The notes under the pieces are model-generated. The model worked only from the letters and a program-made list of their open reading frames with translations. It was not told where the DNA came from and made no database searches. 64,000 nt of DNA from Chrysogorgia sp. JL179-B06 (Eukaryota; Cnidaria; Anthozoa; Scleralcyonacea; Chrysogorgiidae), in NCBI GenBank assembly GCA_035772405.1, contig JAYKKM010000504.1, positions 2,862,001 through 2,926,000 on the forward strand, written 5' to 3'. A program made the position numbers and the translations under genes. Shown piece after piece: positions 1-63,209 of the stretch; positions within the stretch are counted from its first letter, which is position 1; each line of letters opens with the position of its first letter.

Positions 1-60
1 GCAGTAAAGTGAAAAGGTGATGAACTGCGAAATGGCAACGAAATACTGACAGCCCTAAAT
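1..60. repeat. Fragment of hammerhead-type foldback element (family 1 end)
   Basis: The first 50 bases resemble the outer arm of the elements at 13668 and 58586 (gtgaaaaggtg, then aactgc, then acgaaatactgac). The hammerhead core that should follow is absent, so this is a decayed or truncated end. Confidence 0.5.
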
Positions 61-91
61 CAGTGTAATTACTGAAGGCCTCTGCACACAC

Positions 92-216
92 ATAAAGTCG
101 GTTCGCTAAACACATTATTAAGTCAGTTCGCTACACACATTAAGTCAGTTCGCTAAATACATAAAGTCAGTTCGCTAAATACATAAAGTCAGTTCGCTAC
201 AACATTAAGTCAGTTG
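92..216. repeat. Short tandem repeat around aagtcagttcgct
   Basis: The motif aagtcagttcgct recurs about six times with spacers of roughly 10-16 bases such as aaatacata. It is a small degenerate minisatellite with no coding signal. Confidence 0.75.
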
Positions 217-553
217 TTTACGCGATTCTTCTATTAGAATTAAGGATACGAATAATATACTAACAGTTTAAAATTAAACAGATAAATACACAAATGAAAA
301 GCGTCGAATAACAAGTGCGCTCTTGTATCTCGGATTCAAATGATAGTGTAATTCTATTTTGGATTGTCAGTTAACAATTATTCTATGGTTTAACGGTAGT
401 TTGACAGAGCAAGATAGCCTGGCGTCGGTAATTTTATTTGCATGATTCCATTTTTAAAATCGCGCACTTTCAATCTCGCCAGTGAAATAATATGTAACTA
501 AACATGCAACGTAACGCAAAATCAGACTTATAAAAAGCGCCAGTACATCTCAC

Positions 554-714
554 CTTGATGGCCACTTTCCCTCTGTGTATTCGGCAGGTTCAGCGTGTTT
601 GAAGTTGACGAACTGCATATTCTTTCTTGACAGCGGCTTCCCATCAGTAAATATATATGCTTTCTTATCTTTCACAACAATAGACCATCTATTTATTCCG
701 CCAGGCATTTCGCT
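554..714 (-). CDS. Possible internal exon of an unrecognised minus-strand gene
   Basis: On the minus strand an open segment of 161 nt is bounded by a good acceptor (TTACAG, 720-715) and a good donor (AAG|GTGAGATG, GT at 553-552). It reads SEMPGGINRWSIVVKDKK, then a stretch containing TDGKPLSRKNM and AEPAEYTEGKW. I do not recognise the family. Composition and splice signals look like a real exon. An upstream ORF (1317-871, minus) contains a possible donor after the residues SLTVRK near 950 and could be the preceding exon, but this is not demonstrated. Decayed transposon coding sequence is the alternative. Confidence 0.35.
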
Positions 715-1670
715 CTGTAAATGACTTGAAACTATACTGGCATACTTTGAAATCAGAACCTAACAGAAAAAGTGACGCCTCGTAGCTCATCTCAGCACAT
801 GGAATGCTGCTATCCTTAGCTAACCAATCATAGCGAAGAATTTAAACCAATGTGAGACAAATCTCAAGATTCAAAATCTCATTAGCCAATCACAAATTGG
901 CGGTAATCTTAAAAATGTGGTGTAATTATTCCCAATCAAAAAGTCAACCTTCCGCACTGTCAAACTGTCATAAAGCGTATAACAGAGCTTCTGGTGGTGT
1001 GTGGTAATGCTTTCCTCCCTGGTTTTGAAAGCCAAGAATTGAGCGAAGATGAATCGTCCGTTATGGCTCAATGTTTTTCCGTCAGCCATCTGAGCAAATA
1101 TCTTCGAGGAATTTCGGTAATCTATGTGATTTTTCTTTTGAACTAAATTCGAATTTTTCACCTGAATAATATTTTTATTTCGATCTTGAAATAGACTCTC
1201 CTCTCCAAGCTTTCGTACACCTATATCTTCAGCTATGTTCAGGAAAAGAAAAGAAATTTCACCAGTTTCTTGTACTAGATTTGACAGCTGACACAGATGT
1301 ATCGACGCCAGCATCAATACTGCAGACTGATGGTAAGAAAACGCTATAAATGTGTTTCAATCGTAATTCATGCCATATACATAATAAGATATTTCATTGC
1401 AATATCCGAATAAACAAAGGCCAAAAAAACGTTTCCTTTGTCAGATCGATCTTGATCCTGCTGTAATTTGCAACTCTTCATCGGATACACCAAACACAAT
1501 AAGCAATGATAAAGTGACAACTAGCCGGAGAACACTAAATTGCATGGTGCGCAGGAAAACCAAGGTAATGAAACATGATATTTTACCAGCGCGGTATCTA
1601 TTTTGTCTATTTAGTTTAAATAGTGATATAAACGTGTTGTGCTAGGTATAAACGTAGGCAGTGTAGAAAA

Positions 1671-1862
1671 AATCTAAAAAGTTGGTATACTGCCGTAATC
1701 GTGTTTAGGAGGTCTAACGTTTTGAGCGAAGGCCCTTCATCAGAGAGTTACGTTTCACTGAGAGAGTGAAACGTAAACTCTCTGACAAAGCGCCTTCGCT
1801 CGAAACGTTAGACATCCTAAACACGATTTCGGCAGTATACCAACTTTTAGAGTATTCGATTT
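1671..1862. repeat. Foldback element, hammerhead family 2
   Basis: Two arms of about 85 nt are near-perfect inverted copies around a centre near 1762. The outer ends read aatctaaaaagttgg and ccaacttttagagtattcgatt. Each arm holds a hammerhead-like core facing outward, at 1716-1743 (-) and 1782-1809 (+). Both cores are damaged: the left has AAAA in place of GAAA, and the right has CTGACAA in place of CTGANGA. Confidence 0.8.
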
Positions 1863-1982
1863 CTATTTAGTTTAGGTCTGAGATTGTATATATCACGCGG
1901 AACTTTCTTATTGCCTATGATTATGGACCAAACCAGTGTATTAAAAGCAGGTCAATTTCCTTCATTTTTCGACATCATGATA

Positions 1983-2055
1983 TAACATATACTGCTGAGT
2001 CAACGGGCTTCGGGCCATTCCGGTCCGCTGCTCTACCAGTTGAGCTACCGCGCGT
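1983..2055 (-). repeat. tRNA-like sequence (SINE head or tRNA remnant)
   Basis: The minus strand contains ggtagctcaactggtagagc, a typical tRNA D-arm/A box, followed by an anticodon-arm-like cggaccggaatggcc. No B box (GGTTCGA) follows, so this is a truncated tRNA or SINE head. Confidence 0.5.
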
Positions 2056-2732
2056 TTAGTGTTTCAATTCTATTTCAGAATTATCCTCAGGGTAACATGA
2101 ACATTTATCGACATGATAAATGCGAGTTCAACTCCTGCTCGAGTCAACAATTTTCGTCGACTCAGTAGTGTAGGTTATATCATGTCGATAAATTTTCATG
2201 TTACCCTGAGGATAATTCTGAAATTTCCTTCATTTGATGAGTTAAAAGAGCAATTGAATGCTATCAATCCGAAAACTCCTGCAAACTCCATTATGTTTCG
2301 TCGTTTCGCCTCCCTCAATCTCAAAATAGTTTCGCGATTGCTTTTTTCAACACTAAGCGCTGTTTGGTTCTTTGACAATAACCGATCAAGACAAAGTGCT
2401 GTTTCAGTACACGGTTTTTGTCAATAACCAGCGAATTATCAATCAGCGTGTTTCGGTGCTCCATTTTTCTCGACGGGACGGCATGAATTGTTTCACTATA
2501 TATAAGACCTGTTTCAAACGTCAAACTTATGTGCCAAACCTAATAGACATACGACCGAAAAAAACAGTTTGTCTAGATTTTTCGCAGTAAGGCGAGCCGC
2601 GCCGTGCGTATCAAGTTTCATGTTTCGTCCTCCTCACAATGATATAAACGTGTTATGTTCGGCCATAACATATACTGTAGCTCGGCGCAAGCGGTGTAGA
2701 AATGTAGCTCGGCGCATGGCGGTGTAGAAATT

Positions 2733-2877
2733 CAAATGAATACTCTAAGAAGTTGGTAAACTGACGAAATCGTGTGTAATAGGTCTAACGTTTCGCTCGC
2801 ACTTCGTCAGTTTACATTTCATATACTCTGACGAAGGGCCTTCGCTCGAAATCGGCCAGTTTACCAAATTCGATTTT
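2733..2877. repeat. Foldback element, hammerhead family 2 (decayed)
   Basis: The arms aaatgaatactctaag and aagttggtaaactg face ccagtttaccaaattcg. The right arm carries CTGACGA, GGGC, GCTC and GAAA at 2828-2851 on the + strand. The ACGT that should follow is replaced by TCGG, so the ribozyme should be dead. Confidence 0.65.
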
Positions 2878-3119
2878 ACTTTTCACAGGTCGCGCGCGGT
2901 GAAATACCGAAATTTTCAAGATGGACGGACAACGTGATGATAAATATATGGGTTGCGAGTCGATAACTAAATTAAAATGCACCACTTGCTTGTTGCTAAA
3001 TCAAGAAGTCCACGGATGGCAGGCTGGGAAGGCAAAATGTATAAGGTTTTTGCGATACTTCTTACAGTATTTTCTCATTCATGTCAGAGAGAATATTGAC
3101 GCTCTATGATAATTATGTA

Positions 3120-3215
3120 ATGTGTATTTTGAATCTATTGTTCGGAAAGCAAAAATTATGGGCAAATGCGGACAAACATGAATATTGATCGCGTGATCAC
3201 GACGGAGCGCAATCT
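3120..3215. other. Unique AT-rich spacer, nothing recognised
   Basis: No ORF, tRNA-like box or repeat was recognised between the region left of the array and its first degenerate unit. Confidence 0.4.
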
Positions 3216-4975
3216 ATTACCTTATTTTTTACGATTTCGCTGATTCTTAAAGTATAAGGTAGACAGACTTAAATTATAGAGTAGGCAGAAATTCTGACAA
3301 CCCTATCATTTCAATGACCTCATTTTTTAAGATTTTGCTCACTTAAATTATAGGGTATGCAGAAATTCTGACAACCCTATCATTTCAATGACCTCATTTT
3401 TTAAGATTTCGCTAACTGTTAAATTATAGGGTAGGCAGAAATTCTGACAACCCTATCATTTCAATGACCTCATTTTTAAAGATTTTGCTCACTTAAATTA
3501 TAGGGTAGGCAGAAATTCTGACAACCCTATCATTTCAATGACCTCATTTTTTAAGATTTTGCTAACTGTTAAATTATAGGGTAGGCGGAAATTCTGACAA
3601 CCCTATCATTTCAATTACCTCATTTTTAAAGATTTTGCTCACTTAAATTGTAGGGTAGGCAGAAATTCTGACAACCCTATCATTTAATGACATCATTTTT
3701 AAAGATTTTGCTGACTTAATTTATAGGGTAGGCAGAAATTCTGACAACCCTATCATTTCAATGACCTCATTTTTTAATATTTCGCTAACTGTTAAATTAT
3801 AGGGTAGGCAAAAATTCTGACAACCCTATCATTTCAATGACCTCATTTTTTAAGATTTTGCTCACTTAAATTATAGGGTAGGCAGAAATTCTGACAACCC
3901 TATCATTTCAATGACCTCATTTTTTAAGATTTTGCTAACTGTTAAATTATAGGGTAGGCAGAAATTCTGACAACCCTATCATTTGAATGACCTCATTTTT
4001 AAATATTTTGCTCACTTAAATTATAGGGTAGGCAGAAATTCTGACAACCCTATCATTTCAATGACCTCATTTTTTAAGATTTTGCTAACTGTTAAATTAT
4101 AGGGTAGGCAGAAATTCTGACAACCCTAGCATTTCAATGACCTCATTTTTTAAGATTTCGCTAACTGTTAAATTATAGGGTAGGCAGAAATTCTGACAAC
4201 CCTATCATTTCAATTACCTCATTTTTAAAGATTTTGCTCACTTAAATTATAGGGTAGGCAGAAATTCTGACAACCCTATCATTTAATGACCTGATTTTTA
4301 AAGATTTTGCTCACTTAATTTATAGGGTAGGCAGAAATTCTGACAACCCTATCATTTCAATGACCTCATTTTTTAAGATTTCGCTAACTGTTAAATTATA
4401 GGGTAGGCAAAAATTCTGACAACCCTATCATTTCAATGACCTCATTTTTTAAGATTTTGCTCACTTAAATTATAGGGTAGGCAGAAATTCTGACAACCCT
4501 ATCATTTCAATGACCTCATTTTTTAAGATTTTGCTAACTGTTAAATTATAGGGTAGGCATAAATTCTGACAACCCTATCATTTCAATAACCTCATTTTTA
4601 AAGATTTTGCTCACTTAAATTATAGGGTAGGCAGAAATTCTGACAACCCTATAATTTCAATGACTGCATTTTTTAAGATTTTGCTCACTTAAACTATAGG
4701 GTAGGCAGAACTGAATTCTGACAACCATATAATCTGAATGACCTCAATTTTTAACTGTTCGTTAACTGTTGAATTATAGGGTAGGCAGAAATTCTGACAA
4801 CCCTATTATTTCAATGACCTAATTTTTAAGATTTTCCTAACACTTAAATTATAGGGTAGGCAGAAATTCTGACAACCCTATCATTTCAATAACTGCGTTT
4901 TAAAGATTTTGCTAACTCTTAAATTATAGGGTAGGAAGAAATTCTGACAACCCTATCATTTCAATCCTTGAAGGA
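3216..4975. repeat. 75-bp tandem array, about 23 copies
   Basis: The unit is 70-77 bp and contains the motif attctgacaaccctat, which recurs about 23 times (last near 4945), with a degenerate copy before the first. Within each unit ATAGGGT and ACCCTAT form inverted arms that enclose a second small palindrome, cagaaattctg. Over most of the array, unit ends alternate between ttgctcactt and tgctaactgtt, giving an A-B higher-order pattern. There is no coding signal. Confidence 0.95.
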
Positions 4976-5783
4976 CTGTTAGCATGAAATGATTATTTCT
5001 ATGGACAACTTTGTTTTACTTCAAGCGATTGCTAATTTATAGAGAGAAAACTGAAATTTTGCGATAAATTTGGATAAAACCCGTTTTTCTGCAAGATATT
5101 GAAAAAAAACTTAAAATTGACTTTCCATTTCACAAATTATTGATTTTTTTACATTTAAAGTGTAAATATTAAAACAGTTAACACAAATATGAAAAATAAA
5201 TTAAAAAATTGCCAGTTACTTCGGTAAATATTTTATTCAAGCGAAATATAGGGTTTTGTGTAAATACAATTTTGACAAGAAATGGCATAAAATGAAGGTT
5301 TTTGTGATATTTCAACATCGTATATTTGAAATTTCCTAAATTTTGGATTTTTTTTCGAATTTTGTAAACAAATTTAGTAAATTCCGCAAAATATGGAAAT
5401 TATAGTCGAAAACAGTACTTTGGATTTTTCCAATATTGTTTGGAACGCGTTCTATATAGCCAAAAGCGTAAACACGTAGACAGACGATTTACGAAGTTCA
5501 GCCCCATATAGCAACCTGCAGCCGTGTCCTTTTTGGTATGACGCTACCCGTCAAGTCGTTGGCCTGTGCTTAGCTGAAGGCGTAGTACATGTCAACTGGT
5601 GAAAAGTTCAGTAATATATAAACAGTATAATAAATATTAGCATTGAGAATTTTGCCATGCATTATATGTCGCCATGAAAATTTTGTTAGAGACGTAACTC
5701 TATGATGTATAATGATCTCTATGATCTATATCTCATGGGTATAAGATATAAGATATGTATGTGTTTATTTAATTATCCTCCAG
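4976..5783. other. AT-rich stretch before first recognised DDX46 exon
   Basis: This is AT-rich DNA with long T and A runs. I looked for the preceding DDX46 exon, which should encode the conserved block before the EVEVLLQ segment, and did not find it here. Confidence 0.4.
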
Positions 5784-58281
<52,498 letters not shown>

Positions 58282-58585
58282 GAGAGATTTAGGGAACGTT
58301 GTCAGAAAACTCCGGCCAAACAGATCAATCTCTATACAGCTTATCTGGAGGTTAACCGTTCACAAATCTAACAAGCTACTGCAATAGACGGTCAAAACGT
58401 AGTGAACGGAGTCTCTTGAACACACAAGCTTTCGCAGTTCGACATCCAGATACCTAAAATCGATCCGGTTTTTAGATATTTAATGTACGGTTTTAAATAC
58501 GATGGACTTACTAGTTACTTAGCATTCTTAAATTGTAGTAATAGGCCTTGTTCAAAAATGGCCGCCGAATTAATATTCTTTTATA
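58282..58585 (+). other. Presumed DDX46 3' UTR
   Basis: No ORF and no canonical AATAAA were found before the hammerhead-bearing foldback begins at 58586, so the polyadenylation site is undetermined. Confidence 0.45.
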
Positions 58586-58634
58586 GCAAAGTGAAAAGGT
58601 GGTGAACTGCCAAGATTTTTAGTAACGAAATACT

Positions 58635-58661
58635 GACGTTTCGAGCGGAGCCCTTCATCAG
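58635..58661 (-). ncRNA. Minimal type I hammerhead ribozyme motif, intact core
   Basis: The minus strand reads CTGATGA (58661-58655), an extra A, stem II GGGC/GCTC with a 3-nt loop, GAAA (58642-58639) and CGTC, cut expected after C58635. Helix I can form from TACT before the core and AGTA after it. Helix III has no hairpin; the ACGT there is self-complementary, as in dimer-type hammerheads of Penelope-like elements. Activity is not shown. Confidence 0.65.
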
Positions 58662-58685
58662 AGTAAAATCTCGTCTTACTGTACT

Positions 58686-58708
58686 CTGATGAAGGGCTCA
58701 GAAACGTC
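58686..58708 (+). ncRNA. Hammerhead motif with shortened stem II
   Basis: CTGATGA (58686-58692), AGGGCTCA and GAAACGTC (58701-58708) in the right arm. Compared with the left arm, about five bases of stem II are missing, so folding should be impaired. Helix I (TACT/AGTA) is retained. Confidence 0.5.
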
Positions 58709-59084
58709 AGTATTTCGTTACTAAAAATCTTGGCAGTTAATAACACCTTTTCATTTTGCTGTAATACTTATCTAAAACACTGCCTACGCAGCGCTCTTTT
58801 TTTAATATTCTTTGATATGCATATAAATCATGTACGAAATTGAAAAGGATTCTAACTTTAAAATGAGGGGAATTTATATGCATATAAAATAATTTTAAAG
58901 AATGAGTATCAACCGTTATGCATTGCGCGCTTGGAGACCATTTTAGGGCAACCCGAAAATGGCGACTTTCTTTAACAAAGTGGGAATGCGAAGTCATCCG
59001 TAAATATTCAAGTCATCGTCTATATGAATTATTAAATTTTTAGTTTTTTCTGCAAATTGAATAATTGAATATGTAATTATTGCC

Positions 59085-59354
59085 ATGTTAGCAACATCGT
59101 TGGACTATACGCCGTTAAAATGTCCCCTGAACATGTGTGATTTACCTGGCGCGTCGCCTCCAAAGCGCGGTAGGCCTAAAAGGAATGAAGGAATTAAACA
59201 AATTAAGCTAAGAGATCACGTATATGACATGTGGATTACCAAAAGAGATCGACTTGGGTTTTCCACCATGACCTACAGTGAATTTGCTGAATATTTATTA
59301 AATAATCACGAAGAATGGCATCAAGGCCAAAATCAAGTTATACGGCAGTTATAA
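59085..59354 (+). CDS. 89-residue ORF with AT-hook-like motif, inside TIR element
   Basis: The frame starts MLATSLDYTPLKCPLNMCD and contains PPKRGRPKRNEG, an AT-hook-like GRP core flanked by basic residues. A charged segment (KQIKLRDHVYDMW) and YSEFAEYLLNNHEEW follow. I read it as a possible small DNA-binding protein of the enclosing element; it has no recognised catalytic domain. Similar basic 'RGRPK' leader proteins exist in invertebrate genomes, but I cannot name a family. A mean-looking start context and no visible promoter keep confidence moderate. Confidence 0.5.
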   Translation: MLATSLDYTPLKCPLNMCDLPGASPPKRGRPKRNEGIKQIKLRDHVYDMWITKRDRLGFSTMTYSEFAEYLLNNHEEWHQGQNQVIRQL

Positions 59355-59518
59355 GGATATGGAAAGGTTCTATAATCCAGGTGCACTCAATGGGTGCTTG
59401 AAATGATAAGTGATAACGTGTCTATCATTTATATCCGCAAATTAGCAAATACAACTATAAAATATACATATACGGTAGAATATAAACCATTGAATGTTTA
59501 CTTGAAATAAACGTGTAT

Positions 59519-59782
59519 TTACCGTAATCTGTTGCCTTGCTTCGCCAACAGCGATTTGATGCCGTTCAAAAGCATTTCTTCCAGCAATTGCATCTCCGCT
59601 GGTTGCCTGTTCTTCTTGGGTCCTGTTTTTACACGCTGCTTTTTTAGATCCGCATGAACATCTCGACTGGGATTCGACTGAGCCGACAACTGTTTCTTGA
59701 GGTGCCGCGCCAACAACTGTTTCTTAGTTGAGGTGCCGCGCCGACAACTGTTTCTTCTTGCGGTGCCGGTGGTTGTTGGCAA
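59519..59782 (-). CDS. 87-residue basic ORF, inside TIR element
   Basis: The frame has short internal repeats (RRNSCRRGTSTKKQLLARHL) and a basic, glutamine-rich end with KTGPKKNRQPAEMQLLEEML. The repeated caacaactgtttctt block in the DNA explains the internal repeats. No domain was recognised. It may be part of a second gene of the element or chance. Confidence 0.35.
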   Translation of the reverse strand: MPTTTGTARRNSCRRGTSTKKQLLARHLKKQLSAQSNPSRDVHADLKKQRVKTGPKKNRQPAEMQLLEEMLLNGIKSLLAKQGNRLR

Positions 59783-59916
59783 ACTGGTGATCCGTAAACG
59801 TTTAGATTATCTTCTGGGCCATAAATACTATAATTATGTTTGAAGTTTGGTGAAATGAAATGTAAACATAAACACAAGCGCGCAATGCATAACGGTTGAT
59901 ACTCATTCTTTAAATT

Positions 59917-60984
59917 GTCGGCGATTTATGAATAAAATCTATAAAATTATATGCACACCATAATCGCATATTACAATTGTAGTTATGTAACTTAATCCTG
60001 GCAGTGCATGTCGGTAACCTTAGCAATCTGAAGTTTCACCCTGCTTGGTGCACACTTTAGCTTGAGCCTCTCGAGCGAATTTATGTTCATCATAATCCGT
60101 CCACGTCCCTTGGTTTTGTTCAGCAAAACGCATTGAATCAGGTAAGACGTATCGATATCTTTGTTATCTGTACATCAACGCTGTGTTAGGGTGCTTACAA
60201 TAGTGAAGACCACGATCGCATTCTCAGTTATACCCGGGCCTAAAACGCCTAAGTTGTCCAGTTACACGCTATTTCGGCAGTACACCAACCTTTTTAGATA
60301 TTTGATGTGCAATTTTTAACTGTATATATAGGCTATAGCTCGCCACGTCGAGGTTTGAAGCTGTACCAAAATACTATATTATGGTACTACGAGATGCATC
60401 GCGCAATGCTCTTTAGACATAAATATACAAACACAAACAAGAAAAGACGAATATACAAATATACAAACAAGAGGTAACTCGCTTAGCCATGTTAAGCGAA
60501 ACGGTAAGCATTAAGCATATCTTCCGCCATCCGCCGCCGGAAATACAAGCGTCTGTGCCACGCAGGCTACCTGTCTTTAGGTCAGCCATTTTGATTTGTT
60601 TACACTTTTATATTTTCACGCGTTCTAGCGCGATTATTTGCATGACGGGTAACTCGCCTCATATAAACAGACAGTGTTTTCTAGCCGGGTAACTCGCTTA
60701 GCCGAGTAACTCGCCTCCATACAAACATGAGGCCCTAAAACAGTTGAAATATCATTTTGGATGTCTGTAGTAGCCGTGAAGCGAGTCAGCCCGGCCTAAC
60801 CGGGCGATAGCTACCCTGGGTGCCAGAGGTTCTTCCGCGCTCGATTACGGGCGGGAAAAATAATATTTCAATGTGGTTTGGCTGTACGAAGAACATAAAG
60901 TTAGCACAACTCAGCCCGGTTACCGGGGATACTTTCGTCTCGGTTTCAACAAACTTCTCGGTGTTTGGATTTCCGATGAAACAT
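59917..60984. other. Intergenic DNA with gggtaactcgc repeats
   Basis: ggtaactcgcttagcc or ggtaactcgcct recurs about four times between 60474 and 60720. Family 2 arm fragments lie at 60263-60320. No gene was recognised. Confidence 0.5.
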
Positions 60985-61130
60985 TCTTAGCTTTCACGTC
61001 TTCAGGACGACGTAAGCTCACGGAGAATCGTTTTAGCAATAGTGAAACGTTTTAGAAGTCATAAAACAAGCTTCAGGTATCAAAAACGGTAGTCAACTAA
61101 CCTTGGCCTTGACTTCTTTTAAATACTAAA
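60985..61130 (+). repeat. Dispersed repeat shared with 36925-37080
   Basis: ttcacgtcttcaggacgacgt, gagaatcgttttagcaat and gtcataaaacaagcttcag correspond to 36925-37080 in the same order. Confidence 0.65.
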
Positions 61131-62400
61131 ATTTATATAAAACACTTGTCAATGACCCAAATGAGCGTAATCTATTATTTGAGCTAATTTGCATTGAGTT
61201 CGGCACATGTGAAGTTCAACGTCTAACCGGGCCTTACACGCTATTTCGGCAGTACACCAACCTTTTTAGATATTTGATTTGTATTTCTACACTGCCTACA
61301 CAGCACAATTGTACGTTTTATAAAATTTGCACAAGTTGTTGCAGCATGTTGAGTGGAGCTACAATAATAACAAATGGCGAACATACAGTACTTGTTCTAT
61401 CAATGTTGTTTTGTTCTCAATGTTATCAATGTTGTTTTGTCTTGTTCCAACAACCGTGACCGACAATCGTTGGTTTATCAACGATGAACAAAACAATGTT
61501 CAATCAACAAAATATTGTTTAGCTTAGCCTCATAGACGCGTTGTTATTTAACAAATAAAAAAACGTGTCGCGTGTGATTATCGAGTTATAATTATGATTT
61601 GTATTTGAAAGAACGCAATGAAATATGGCTTATGAAGACAGTTTAAAACAAAAAATATTGCCAACAATAATGAATCCCCATTACCATGGCGACCACAAAT
61701 AAAAATCAAAACAATGCTTGGATTTGTTGACGGAGTAAACCACTTGGATTTGTTGACGGAGTAAGTCCGCAAAGTTTGAGCTAGTTTAGTGGTTTAGTCT
61801 AAACAGTTTGATTGAAGATATACCTGATTTTCAGTTGTGTTGTCATGCTGTGTGACGCCTCTTAGTCAGAATCCCCGCTATCTTATCAAGATTAAATATT
61901 CTCTTAATTAGCGGTAATTCAAAAGAATATTTGCTTAACTCTTTCCCGACAGGCTGAAAGACATCCAAAATTGAACCACCTCTTTGTTCTATTGATATCT
62001 CGTGAAATAACCATAACTGTTGCGAAAGCTATACATTAACCATAACTGTTGCGAAAGATAATAAACTGCTTCATTTTGACTGGGCCGGTCAGGAAAGAGT
62101 TAATGAAATAAAATCAATCGTTTTATGCCTATAACGTCTGAATCCATAGATTACATATATGATAAATCCCCACAGACGTTATAGGCACTTTAAAGATAAA
62201 AATTAGCTGAGCTCTACTCGGGACTTCGTCAGAGCGTGACTAAACGTGAAATTACAAAGTTATTTGTATACCACAAAAACTTTTAAAAGATATTTCTAAT
62301 AGATTTAAATTGATAAATTCTTTTGGCTAACATAGAATTGTTTATTCGTCAACGAAATTAACTCAAATAACTAATATTTTGTCCGACTAGACATCTAACC
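61131..62400. other. Intergenic DNA, nothing clear
   Basis: It contains a family 2 arm at 61230-61310 and short duplicated stretches (ttggatttgttgacggagtaa at about 61718 and 61744; cataactgttgcgaaag at about 62011 and 62040). No coding signal. Confidence 0.45.
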
Positions 62401-62720
62401 TGACAGTATATAGCGCAGTCCAAGTGTCATCCAAAGGTTGGCCTTCTTGTTGGACTGTTTCGTGCTTGAAAAGTTATGGATTCTGGTGTCCTTCTCGAAA
62501 AATAGTTGTGGACGTTAGAGATTAGACACTGATCTTTGTGGTTCCATAGAATCCTATGTCCCGTTTCCCACGCGTGCTTGGCGACAGATGACGTCTCTGT
62601 TTGTCCCTTGGAACAGCATGCCATATCACCGAACCGAAACCGCACGACCCGTTTCTCCAATGTACACCAGTCCATATTCACATGGTCTTTATGTGTAAAC
62701 AATCTTTGGTAGAGTTTGTT
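62400..62720 (-). pseudogene. Penelope-like element GIY-YIG remnant
   Basis: In one minus-strand frame it reads YGLVYIGETGRAVSVR, the GIY-YIG signature. In another it continues SSVAKHAWETGHRILWNHKD and FSRRTPESITFQ. This is the endonuclease end of a Penelope-like element, with at least one frameshift after the signature. No reverse transcriptase is adjacent. A decayed foldback with family 1-like boxes lies at 62883-63055. Confidence 0.75.
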
Positions 62721-62882
62721 AGAGGTGTTATGGTAGACTTTAATTTTAGCTTGAGAGAGGATTATTAATTTTTCTTAAAAATAGTTTCCTGATAATTGTT
62801 CCCTGTTCATGGAAAAACTTTCGTACACGAGTTAAAGCGAATATTACAAAGTAATATATAAGATGATCAGCCATCATATAGG

Positions 62883-63055
62883 CTATACCAAAGCGAAAAT
62901 TTGGTGGACTGCTTAGATTTCGAGCAACGAGACACTGACGTCGACGTTTTGAGCAGAGTTTTTCCTCAAAGTAATACAGTGTATTGTAATAAAATAAATA
63001 CCAGCATTTCCTGGCTCAAGATCTTGGCAGCTCACTATCTTTTCGCTTTGGTATG
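62883..63055. repeat. Foldback element, decayed hammerhead type
   Basis: agcgaaaatttggtggactg faces ctcactatcttttcgctt, and gacactgacgtcgacgtttt keeps the cut-site side of the motif. Core boxes are mutated. Confidence 0.55.
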
Positions 63056-63187
63056 AAAAATACTTTCTACGCAACACTCTATTTTTTTATTCACAACATA
63101 TACAGTTACTGCATGCTTACTGTACTAAAAAAACATTATATAGTTGTAATAGGCGTTTGATTAAAATTTCAAAAAAGTCATGTTATA

Positions 63188-63193
63188 TTTATT
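63188..63193 (-). terminator. AATAAA polyadenylation signal
   Basis: On the minus strand AATAAA lies about 17-22 nt after the stop codon of the CXC-domain gene, at a distance typical for a short 3' UTR. Confidence 0.7.
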
Positions 63194-63209
63194 TACAAAA
63201 TGGACTGTT

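Larger units (their letters stand above)
58586..58760. repeat. Foldback element, hammerhead family 1, best preserved
   Basis: gcaaagtgaaaaggtggtg and actgccaagatttttagtaa face ttactaaaaatcttggcagt and accttttcattttgc. Both arms carry recognisable hammerhead cores on opposite strands (next two entries). Confidence 0.88.
58891..59916. mobile_element. About 1-kb element with 42-bp terminal inverted repeats
   Basis: The left end (58891-58933: aattttaaagaatgagtatc, aaccgttatgcattgcgcgc) and right end (59875-59916) match inverted with one base difference. Two small ORFs lie between, in opposite directions (59085-59354 + and 59782-59519 -). It looks like a small DNA transposon or a gene-carrying foldback. 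No transposase was recognised and target-site duplications are unclear. Confidence 0.65.

Noticed and set aside
3216..4975. CRISPR array
   Set aside because: Units are contiguous with no unique spacers, and the genome is eukaryotic. It is a satellite-type array.
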